Part shown: one piece after another, positions 22,977-33,630 of the stretch
How positions within the stretch are numbered: the first letter of the stretch is position 1
Layout: the number at the start of each line of letters is the position of its first letter
NCBI RefSeq assembly: GCF_001653235.2
Contig: NC_035796.1
Coordinates: 1,054,001 to 1,118,000 of the forward strand
Reading direction: 5' to 3'
Source: Pochonia chlamydosporia 170
Taxonomy: Eukaryota > Ascomycota > Sordariomycetes > Hypocreales > Clavicipitaceae
DNA: 64,000 nt
The notes under the pieces: generated by a model
Seen by the model: only the letters and a program-made list of their open reading frames with translations
Databases searched by the model: none
Told to the model about the DNA's origin: nothing
Program-made: the position numbers and the translations under genes

Positions 22977-25441
22977 ATGGACAAAATGCTACATCCTCAA
23001 GGAAGACGGACTCTGATATCTCGGCCACGCCTGAGGTCTCTCCTCATCATTATTCTGGCGGCGCTTTCGGTTTATTTTTTGGTCTTTAGTGGTCCATCGC
23101 CGCGGCTGCAGATTGTTCCCTATAATAAGAGTGGGCACGCGGACAAACCAAACCCGACGCAAGACAACAAAAATGCCAAGCAGGACGAAAAGTCCCCGCC
23201 TATCCCCAAACCGGAAGACGTCGCCCTCAAACCCGACCCTGGCCATCACCATGAAGAGCCTACTGGGACTCGCGCGGGTTGGGAGATTGACATTGAGGAT
23301 TTGACCTACTGGTCTGATCCCGACGACAAGGAAACAAATGACGACGTCCTGCCGGGATACGAAACGGACGGCACACATCGAGAAGCTGGCGATGTTGCGA
23401 GACTACAGCACGAGAAAGACTTGCGAAAGATGTGGCGCTACGCTTACAAAACTACCTCCAAGTATGTTTTCGCCAGTGGTGATTAATCGGGATTTACTCT
23501 TGGCCAGAATCCGTGCTAATTTTTTATTTCTACACTAGGCTCGCGAACTCAAACTTGGTCTATGGCAACACTCTTAACCAACTTATTCTGAAGGATAATC
23601 GAACCGAAGAACAGAGCAAGTACCTGCGGGAAGACCCCAATGTCAAGTTCAATTTGAACGAGGATCAACCTGTGCGATTCAACCCGTATCCAGACTACAA
23701 TGGCGACGAATGGAAGAAAAATGGGCACGCACCTTACGTGCCTTGCAAGGGTCCCACTGGCGAATTCGTCGAAGACCTTCTCGTTTACCGTGGCCGCCCG
23801 GCGAGGTGGCCTCAGACCAAGTTTGGGGGCTATGACTTGTTCGGCATTGATCCCAACTTGTGCTGGGAACGTGACAGTCGACTGGGCCAATACGGACTCT
23901 GGGAGATGAAAAAGAAGGTTGGCGGATCGTACCAAACAATCAACTGGGATAACATTAATTGGGGCGAACTGCAACAGCATTGTCTTAAGCAGAATGCTGA
24001 CCGTTTCGACATGACCATGAGCAACAAGAACCCATACCTGAACAACTACGCCGAGACTCGTCAGCCCGCACCGCCGCCATCGGAGCAGAAGGATAACAAA
24101 GAGGTCACTCACACCAAGTCGGAGCAGCCCAAATCAGACACCCCCAAAATCAAAGGACGCTCCGTTGCTGCCAAGCGTGGAGAAGTTACCAAGGAGTCGC
24201 GAACTGCCGTTCTTCTTAGATCTTACACTGGGATGAAATATAGCGACAACGACAGACAGGTCATTCGTGCTCTGGTCAGCGAGCTCAGTCTCAAGACCGG
24301 TGGTCAGTACGAAGTCTTTCTCTTGGTTCATTCTAAGAATCAAAGTCTCCCGATCTTTGATGACGACGAGCTTTACCAAACTGTTTTGAAGGAGAATGTA
24401 CCTGCGGAATTCCATGGCATCACTGTGCTGTGGAACGACCATCAGGTGTGGGATGTGTACCCGGAGCTGAAGGATGAGTATGCACGGGCAGTCCACAGCG
24501 CTCAGTGGCTATCGGTGCAGAAGTTCAGCCAGGACCACCCACAGTTCGACCAGATTTGGAACTGGGAAATGGATTTCCGATACACTGGGCACCATTATGA
24601 CCTCCTTGAGAAGATATCCGCATTTGCAAAGAAACAGCCACGCAAGTATCTGTGGGAGAGAAACGAGCGCTACTACATTCCTGAATATCACGGTGATTAT
24701 GACTCGTCCTTCCGTGAGGACGTTGCCAAGAAACGAGGTAACAACACCATTTGGGGACCTCCCGACCTACCATTTATCAAGCCAGTCGGCCCCAAGCCTC
24801 CTGTGGCGTCGCATGAAGAGGATAACTATGAATGGGGTGTTGGCGAAGAAGCCGACTTCATTAGTGTTGGCCCTATTTTTGATCCCGTTGGCAGCCAGTG
24901 GATTATTTCCAACCACGTATGGGGATACAGCGATGCAAACCACAAGTCAACTGATTTGCCTCGTCGCACGACTATTGTGACACAATCTCGAATTTCGAAG
25001 CGTCTCCTTGACATCATGCATGTCGAGAATCTACGCGGTCAGCATGTTGCGTCTGAGATGACGGCACAAACTGTTGCTCTACTTCATGGCCTGAAGACAG
25101 TCTTCGCTCCTCACCCCGTGTTTATGGATCGAGATTGGAAAGGAGGCTTCCTCAATAATTGGTTCAACCCTGGACCTGCTGGTGAATCTGGCGGTCGCGG
25201 CTCGCCTTTTGGTTGGGGAAGAGAGCGCCGTTTCCAAGGTACCACCTGGTATTACCGTGCCGAACCACCGAACCGACTGTACAACAACTGGATGGGGTGG
25301 GTTGATACTGATATTGGTGGATTTGACTGGGAGAAGAAACATGGTCGCCCTTGTTTGCCATCTGTGATGCTTCACCCCATCAAGAACACAAAACCAACAA
25401 AGCCTGGCCACAAGTCGGGTTTCGAGTTGGCTATTGGTTAA
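22977..25441 (+). CDS. DUF3405 family type II membrane protein
   Basis: Two exons: 22977-23461 and 23539-25441, with a 77-bp intron (gtatgt donor, acactag acceptor), 795 aa. The order is a short basic cytosolic tail, one membrane anchor at residues 21-38 (SLLIIILAALSVYFLVFS), a charged stalk rich in Lys/Asp/Pro, then a large lumenal-looking globular domain. Aromatic-rich conserved blocks include IWNWEMDFRYTGHHY, EEADFISVGPIFDP and NWMGWVDTDIGGFDWE. It resembles the fungal DUF3405 family, whose function is not established. The type II topology and acidic DxD-like spots suggest a Golgi glycosyltransferase-like enzyme, but that is inference. A second in-frame ATG lies three codons downstream. 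Confidence 0.85.
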
Positions 25442-26544
25442 AGATGCCTGTCGAGTTTTAGGCAAAGAAATATCCTCACCGACAGGACATGTGCAACCAC
25501 ACCGTACACGAAACAAACAAAAAAAGACGCATCACAGCATTTTGTGACTGCCTCACTTCATCTTCACCTTTTTCTGCTTCGTCACGAAACAAACTTCGAC
25601 CGTTTGGGATACCCAATTTCGTTTTCTTAAAGATGATTTCAAACTTTTCTACATCATCACTCGCATCTCAACCGGCATACTCAAGAGCGGTGTTTTGATT
25701 TCTTTTTTGCCAACATGGTATTCTTTATGATACCGTTCGTTATGAAGCGGCATTACTTCCCTTGCTTGAGGCGAAGAATGCAGTGTACTATGATGGTTTG
25801 CAACTCTCCAGGTTGGCTCTGGGCGTTGACACGGGGTGGGAGGTGTTGCACGACGATGAAATGCACAAAACGGCGTTCGTCTATTAGATGTCTATTTGAC
25901 GTGGTTTCCCTTTTAAAACATTTTTTTCCTTCGTCGTTTGGTTTTTGCTCTTATCATGTTGCCGCAACGCTCCGTCGCGCGTTGGGTGTAAACGGTTCAT
26001 AGCGACGCGCCTTGACTGGCAGACTTGTTTCATTATTTCTTGCCGCATCTCTGGAGGGACTATGCGAGGCTTGCCCGTGGAACTCCATGTCGAGACAATT
26101 TAGTGTATAGATGGCCTTTCTTCGCCCTATGTGGCTAATGACAGTAATATTTAAAACACACCAGGGTGCATTGTGACGTGTGAATGGAAAGCGAGACTGC
26201 ATTGCCTTCCTCGGCTGACGGTGGAAGGTTGTGGTTGTCGATCGACGATGATGGCCACAAAACGTCAACCCCTCCCAGCCAGATGATGAATGTGTCCTCC
26301 GTGCAATGTACAATTGTCATGAAAGTCGAGTAATGAAAAGATTGCGAGCTTGTTCCCGCCAACGTTGTATTGGCCAAAAAGATGAGTGACGTCGAATTGC
26401 GGAACAGTGATGTGATGGCATCGTCGTGTCTGGTCTGGCGCATTATTCACTCCGCCTCTCCTCCCTTCTCTCTGCTTCATGCCGCCGACGACAAGCCCCA
26501 CTCAGCATCAACACCTTCACGCAACATGTCTTGACTGATAGAGC
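25442..26544. other. Intergenic and 3' flank
   Basis: No gene supported. Several short AT-rich ORFs follow the DUF3405 stop and look like 3' UTR. The last 150 bases are pyrimidine-rich promoter-like sequence for the next gene. Confidence 0.45.
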
Positions 26545-27580
26545 ATGAACCCGCCGCCGCCCACGGTAAGCCCCTGCCTGAGTCTTTTAATCCCCGCGAT
26601 TTCTCTTTTCTTTCAGTCTCCAAGAGGAGAATATTTTGCTGATTGACCAGCAGACACCTACCCCACGGCGCTTTCTGCTGCCGAAGAGACCCCCAACACA
26701 ATCACCTGCGCCTCAAGCATCACAACAGTTCCATTCAACCCCACGCTTCGGTTCATCATCTGTACCGCGGCCCACGCAGCGTAGGGCTCATGAAATCGAG
26801 GATGTCGAGGAGGATGGCGACGAGTCCCTCGATGACTCGGTAGCAGGTGATGCTGAGTCCCGGAGTGGGCGGTTACAGGATACGATAGAGATTGAATCAG
26901 ATGTCCTGACGGCACAGGATACGGAGCACCTTTCCCAAAGTTCCCATGAGGAGGATGATATTGGTCTAATTCCTGACTCGGAATCTTCGCAATTATCGCC
27001 CGACAGGAGGGAAGTAAAGCGACGAAGAGTGTCTATATCACCCGCACGATCAAGCTCCCTCGACGCGGCGGAAACAACACCTACAAATGTACGAGCATCA
27101 ACGCCAGAGAACCAAACTAGTTCACAGGCAGAAAACGAAGCAATCCCTCAGCAAGAACCGATTTTCCGCCCTGCGCCACGCTTCAAACCGGCTGAGACTG
27201 TTGCCCCGCCCATCTTACCAGAGGCATTCTCCCCTCAGCGCCGGGGCGCGAAATACCTCCCTGGAGGCATGGCGTCCCAACTGCAAGGCTGGTTATCCGA
27301 GGTGAAAGGATGGGAAGGACCGCCGGATGAAGACTCTGCTTTGAGAGTTACGGTGGAGGATGTGAGTCCCGGTGCAAGGATGTATCTTGTTCGAGGGGCG
27401 GTGGGCGAGTCTGATGCTTCGAAGGGGTATATACTCGCTGGAGAGGGCAAGTTGACGGGATTGGGGAGGAGGGCGGTCGTACGGGTGGGGAGTTTGGTTG
27501 TCATTGAAGAGCCGGTTTGGGAGGTTACTTTGCTTGGGGAGGTTTGGACTGTAGGTTGTAATTGGAGTGTTGTGGGGTGA
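26545..27580 (+). CDS. Unrecognised nuclear-looking protein; first exon unresolved
   Basis: The main open frame runs from 26618 to the stop at 27580 and has no ATG of its own near the start. A probable first exon is ATG 26545-26565 (MNPPPPT), with a good donor at 26566 (gtaagc) and a pyrimidine tract plus cag at 26616, but joining them puts exon 2 out of frame. Seen in the protein: a conserved-looking QTPTPRRFLLPKR segment; a long acidic, Ser-rich disordered region with many possible phosphosites and a basic KRRR motif; and a compact C-terminal domain of about 100 residues starting KYLPGGMASQLQGWL and ending in alternating hydrophobic strands (VVRVGSLVVIEEPVWEV). The C-terminal pattern could be a small beta-barrel such as an OB fold; this is a guess. 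No function is assigned. Confidence 0.6.
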
Positions 27581-28692
27581 TTTTTTTTTGGATTTCGATA
27601 TTGGCGTTTGGGGGATTTTGCTGGATAGGAGGTTTGCTGTTTATGGCGTTGGGAATACGGTGTGTACGCTTGATGATGGTGATAAGTTGAAAGTTAGTTG
27701 TATCTGAGGGACATTGATTCTAGAAGATTTGCAATACGGCACACTGTTTGAATGTGGTTATAGATTTGATGCTGAGGCGGTTCGGTATCACACCTCCATG
27801 TCAGCTCACGTCAGAAGCCTGTCAGACTTAGATGCCGCCTCGCTGTTCGTCTTATATGGCTGGGTGTGAAGTGCAAACCGAGCGATTGAACAACTGGAAA
27901 GAAATTCAGGGGTGTGGCTACCTAGGTATGTAGTGAATTACCTGGCGAAAGGTGCGCATGACTCCGGTAGAAACTTGGAGAGCATTCGTGTCCGGAAAGA
28001 ACAGCACAAGTGAGGGTCGCCGCAACCATATTGGACAAGAAGCATTGAATCTAGATAGTCTTTGACTATTCCGCATATTAAGACGTCGAATTTTCGAGAT
28101 GTGTTTATGATCGAATACTATACCACCGTACTGGCTTCTTCCGCTTCAAGCCGCAGGGCTTGTATCAGCAGATATCGATACAGCCAAGGTCTTACGCTCA
28201 TCGTATGCGTGATCTATTCAGTATGGAGTATGCTTCTGCTCTACTGTTCAATTGCTCTTGGCATTTAATGCTGAAGAATTCTGGTATCGTCAGTATTATT
28301 TGTAGGAATTGCGCTGCAGAATGTTCAACCTTCTTCTCATATTTTTGGCTTGGATAGGCATAGGCTGCACCACATCCAGCACACATTCTCAACGGCTTCG
28401 GCCGCATACACTACTTATACACCCCTTCATTACTCTTCGTTAAAGTATACCAAAACTCATTCAAAATCTCTATAATTTAATTCCAAAACTCAAAATGAAT
28501 GCACAGTCGAGCAAAAACCTACCGACAGCAGCGCCGATCAGGTCCCAAGCCAGATATGCAAGTAACGGTGCGTTCTCTAAACGCGAACATCAACCGCGCA
28601 TCCCCATCACCAACATACAATCAACAGCACCGAATTCCACACCATGCAGTAGACTCCGCATCAAGAGCAAACATAACCATGAACCCGTCATC
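27581..28692. other. Intergenic
   Basis: No gene seen apart from an in-frame upstream extension of the FMT1 reading frame from 28495. Bases 28030-28480 are AT-rich. One TACCTAGGTA palindrome lies at 27919. Confidence 0.45.
27919..27928. repeat. Palindrome TACCTAGGTA, copy 3
   Basis: Exact 10-bp palindrome in intergenic DNA, followed by TGTAG. Confidence 0.7.
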
Positions 28693-30052
28693 ATGTTCCG
28701 TCTCATAAGCAGGGCCCAAGCCTACCGCCTGGCGAGACACCCGCATCTGCATTCCCAGCTGCGACACAGCTCGTCCCGGGTCTCGGATCCGTTGAGGATA
28801 TTGTTCTGTGGTTCCGACGCATTTAGTTGCGAGTCCCTGAGGGCACTGCATCGCGAACATGCTGAGAATAAGAAACTCATTGAGGCGTTGGATGTGATGG
28901 TGTTGCCGGGGAGGAGGACGGGGAGGGGGTTCAAGACGATTCGTGAGGGTGAGTGTTGGCATCATTTTCATGAGATGAGAGCTCTTGGGTTATCCTCTAA
29001 GTTTTACATATTTTAACGGTAAACTGGTATCGAGGAGTGCTGTGGGAGACGGACCTGGCGACAAGTGATTTACCGATTGCTAATAAAGATAGTCCCATGT
29101 AAAACACTAGCAGAACAACTCAACCTCCCAATACACCAACGGACAACTTTTCGAAACTGGGATGTGAGTTGCTCTTACCCTCGCCACTCATTCATGCTAA
29201 CACGACAAGCTGCCCAATGACACAAATCTCATCATAGTAGTATCATTCGGCCTCTTCGTACCTCCTCGAATCCTCAAGTCCGCCAAATACGGCGGTTTAA
29301 ACGTCCACCCTTCCTTACTACCAGAGTATGACTACCCCCAGCTCAAACTAGGACGAAATACTAACCGGCATAGTCTTCGTGGCCCAGCACCAATTCACCA
29401 CGCTCTACTCAGAGGAGATACACACATGGGAATCTCACTACAGACACTCGATCACACGGCCTTTGACCATGGGACCATCCTCGCGCAGACTCCTGCACCA
29501 GGCTTGCCCATCGCACCCAACGCCCCGTTCCAGGAGGTTCTATCAGCAGCAGCGGTGAGCGGCGCAGAAATGCTTATCAGGGGATTACGAGCAGGAGTGC
29601 ATGTTCCACCGCAAGAGGACGTAGGTTGGAAAGCGGCCGAATTGCAAGGGAGACAGCTCGTTCATGCACCAAAGGTCACCAAGGCGGATGGACAGGTGGA
29701 TTGGTTGGTCTGGACAAGTGAGCAATTTGTTAGGAGGATACGGGTGCTGGGATCGGTGTGGACGCACGCTGTTAGTGGGAAGAATGGTAGGAAAAGGGTT
29801 ATTTTCTTAGACGCCGAGGCTGTCTTGCCTGAGGGGGGAGAGACACGGCAAACGGGTGAGGGGAGTTTGGTGTGTGAGTATGAGGGTGAAGGGAAAGAGA
29901 CCATACAACATGAGGTGAAAGTGGTGGTTTGTGAGGACGGCTCGTGTTTGGTACGCATTTGTGATGCCTCTTGGGTTCGTGTGGGAAAGGTCAAGGTTGA
30001 TGGGAAGCCGGAGCAGTTTGCTGCGGTTGGATTGAAGAACTTTATGCAATGA
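28693..30052 (+). CDS. FMT1: Methionyl-tRNA formyltransferase, mitochondrial
   Basis: Four exons: 28693-28948, 29093-29163, 29210-29325 and 29374-30052. Introns of 144, 46 and 48 bp have GT-AG ends and branch-like ctaac/ctaat. The product is about 373 aa. It transfers a formyl group from 10-formyl-THF to initiator Met-tRNA for mitochondrial translation. The formyltransferase core is clear once spliced: ILFCGSDAFSCESL at the N-terminus, then VVSFGLFVPPRIL and the active-site block NVHPSLLPDLRGPAPIHHA (residues 140-158; Asn and His match the catalytic pair of the family). The C-terminal part is a divergent tRNA-binding-type beta domain. The N-terminus (MFRLISRAQAYRLAR) is basic and Ser-rich, like a mitochondrial presequence. 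An in-frame ATG at 28495 would add 66 residues; the 28693 start is preferred because it puts the presequence first. Confidence 0.92.
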
Positions 30053-33000
30053 GTGTCTCCATACTCGCTGGACGGGATGGACAAAGGGGTATTTAGGTGC
30101 ATTAGATGTATTTGTATACTAGAAGCCATTGCATTATTTTGAGCAACTAACTTTTGTCGTAGCCAGAGAACTATACAAAATATTCATCAATATGAGTTTA
30201 TTTTGCTATTACGTGGCAATCAACAGAGAGCCAGAATCATTGCAACGGTTCACTAGTGCCAGATGCAATATATGCGTGGTTTTTGTGACAATATTACGTG
30301 ACTTTCGAACTTGACGTGCAATATCACTTGAACCAATTTGACAATTTGATAGTTACATCAAGGGCAGGGCACGTGTTTTCTTTATTCCGTGGCACCAATC
30401 GCTTCTTGGTCATCACGAAATGCAATCTTCTCAAGCTGGCAAGTTGCAGATGTTCAACACGCAAGAGGAAGTCACCGAGCAAGGGTGGTCGTCACATTGC
30501 AGGGCAGCAATGTATGCAGGTACAGCGTTGGATTTGCATTCTCTGGGGACTTTACATCATCCTCGGCCACTGACTGTTATGTATTAGTTGGAAACGGTGA
30601 GGGCCAAATGGTCAACCCCACCGAAGACATGGGGTGATGTACGTTTTGGCAACAAAGGGTCCTTGGAGAGGTCATATCGGGGTTAAGAGATGCGGTGATG
30701 ATGACAAGATTTGCTATGCCATTACGCTGGGAAGTTCACTGTCGACGAGACTTTTCTGCTCACTCGTTCGCTGCGTGTCTCCTCGGCTAGAGGTCAACAA
30801 GATGAACGCAGACCTCTGCGCGGTAGTATTCTTATCGTCCCGAAGTCTTTAATGGCCACCACGCGTAATGGTGACCGAATATCAAGGACGAACTCACCAC
30901 ATTGAGAGATTGGTGGTGACGGAAAATGACAACGTTCAAGTGATGCCGTAAGAAGGTGAAGAAAAAGTTCCACCAACAAAGATCAGGGGAGCGATCTGGT
31001 CAATGCAGGACGATGTGGAGAGAGGGTAAGCCTGATTGAGGTTGGATAAGGTCTGATATTTGTGCTTTGATCACAGCCCTCTCCTGGAAACCAGATTGGA
31101 ACGGCAGTGAGACTGCTTGGCAATGAGATGCTTTCGTACTGTAGTGGGCGGAAGATTCGCATTTTCAACTGGCCCATTGAGCCACATTTGGTGGGAGAGT
31201 TGTGACGTATTTGCCTGTGAGATGGTGATATAGGAGTGTGATACATGGCTCCTGCAGAAGTTGAGTGGTTTACTCCGTTACTGTACATGTACCTGCCAAG
31301 CCAATGGTCTGGAAGCTGGTCCATCTTCCATCTAATTTGTTGCATGGGTGATGTTGCGCCCGTCAAGCGTGGGACCGCTGTGATGACTTGCTCGGCCAAG
31401 GCCCGATTGAGAATGGTGTAGGCGAGGCCCATTCAGCGGGATGGGACGGATTCGGTGGACTCTGTTGTCAGAGAGAAGTTACTTCAGTATGACAGCTCAG
31501 CCTGCGAGGGGATGAAAGAAGAGCTGGCAAGGCAGCTGCAGCGTGACATGGTGACAGCGAATCTCTGGCTTGAAGACAGAGCGAGAGGACTTTAGGTGGG
31601 TGAAGATAATTTGGAGGAGTAAATGTTCATTGTGAAGCACTAGAGAGGATACGAGCCGTAATTCAGGCAAAAGAGTGTTCAGTCAGTTCTGAAAATAGCC
31701 ATGGAAGAAGATGTTTTTTCCGTCGGTCGGGTGAGCCGGATCATCGTCCCGCGAAGGAGAAGATTTGCAGAGTTGGAGATGGAAGGCACGGCAAAACCGA
31801 AAGAGGTAGGGGCGGGTCAGGGGAACAGGGGAGCAGGGGAACAAGTCAAAGTCTGGTTGCTTGCAGGACAAAATCTTCCAGATCAAATGTCCAGTGACCG
31901 CCAGTGGCTCAGCGCCTCGTTGCAGACATGAACCATCAATCAAGCCTCCAAAGTCGTCAACAGCAGCCCCTCAAGCATTGACCAAGTTGACGCCAGAATT
32001 ACTTGGTATCAAGTCTGGTTGTGTTCTGGTACCTGATAATGCAAGCGCCTGGCGATGCAGGGCAGAGGAGGCAACCACAGCCAATCACGGCTCGGCTCCT
32101 AACCAATAATGGCCTTCGCCGCGGGAACTACTTGTCATTATCCCTGTCCGTCGTGGTCTGGCCAAGTCCATCTGACCAGGGGGAAATCGAGACAACACAA
32201 TCAACGCACACAAGGAACGTCTGGTCTTTTCTCTTCGGTCAAGTCTCTTTGCTGTTACCGAGCCTCAAGCCGTCTGTATCAGCTTCTGTCACACCACGGT
32301 CCGTGTCACCGCCGAGACGGAAGGTTTGCAATGTCCCACTCAATTTATATTAATCCCACAAACTCTGTGGTTCCGAATATGCACAGGGCTGCGACACGTC
32401 AGTCACTCATCCGGAGCCACGCTTGACAGCTCAAATCGAGTCATTGCCAAGTCCTTGACAGAACTGGCCGAGGAATCCCAACGCCGTCAGCAAGCAGGAC
32501 CCATCCATAACATTCTCAGTTAAGGCTTTGCAGGGCTGCTGTACGAGCGTGGGAAATTGGGGGAAAACTGGCCTCCTTCACTTGGTATTTACTTATTCCC
32601 CTTACCAGATCATGCCCAACTACAGACTCCAACCAACATCAAGTTCCTGCATTAGCGTCGACTGACCCAGAATACCTCAGAAGCCATTTGCACATATTAC
32701 GGACCATTTAGATGAGGCTTCCACTATTTGCTCCCGGTCACCATTTTAGGCTGCCCCTGGGGGCTCCATGGACCCATCTGCATGGCCGAGGTGCCCAGAA
32801 TCGGTTGTGGCCAAACGCCATCCCATCTTGGTTTACAAAGCGTGGTGTTGGCCAAGCAAGTTCGTCCGCTTCGACAAGAGGCGGCCAAGGAACAAGGTCT
32901 CCTGTCTCATACAGCAGAAAGCCATGTTTCAATCGACCCGCGAGTTCATGATCGATCCTTTTCTGCACAATTGTTGGGCTATGTCGCTCGAGTAGATACA

Positions 33001-33630
33001 CCAGGAAAAGATATCACTCGTATTCAGCAAGTTGGTTGTCTTCAAATTTGAATCCCCATGCCAGTTTATCCCGTGTTGTTCACAACGCGGTAGACGCCCC
33101 ATTTGATTCCTATACTACTCCCAAGTGAGATAGCTTACAACCCATGTCGTGTACATCCTCCTGGCCACTTGGTACAATGTTGTGGGTTGCCCGATACCAT
33201 GAACCAAGGGTACTCTCAGCCTCAATCGCTCAACAGCTCTCGTTGGTAGGTTTGCTTTGCCTAGTTCTATTGTTTTCTCCATTCAGCGCTTGCTTGTCAT
33301 GGTGTGCCGCGTGGGATGCCATGGATTCTCCCAGATCTCCCAAAGCACTACAGGCTGCTAAGCAAGAAGAGTTAGGACTCCGCCCCTGCGGCTCAACGTG
33401 GACATGATGGTTCAAAAGCAGCCTCCTACCCACCGTCAGCTTTTGCCTTTCTTTTAGTCTTCACCATCCTATACCCGGTCGTTTGTCCTGTAGTAGAGAC
33501 ATAGTCACTTGTCTCTCCTTGACATTCAAGAGCATCTTGCTCGTCCTCTGACGTATCGCACGTCCTAGTCACTCGTTGCTGCTTTTCAGCTTATACATTC
33601 GTTAAATACACTCACATCAACTAAAACAAA
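30053..33630. other. 3.6-kb gene-poor region, ending in the GH16 promoter
   Basis: No gene supported. Small ORFs lack recognisable domains. The last 200 bases before 33631 are pyrimidine-rich and end in an A-rich leader (ACTAAAACAAAATGG), as expected of a highly expressed fungal gene. Confidence 0.5.
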
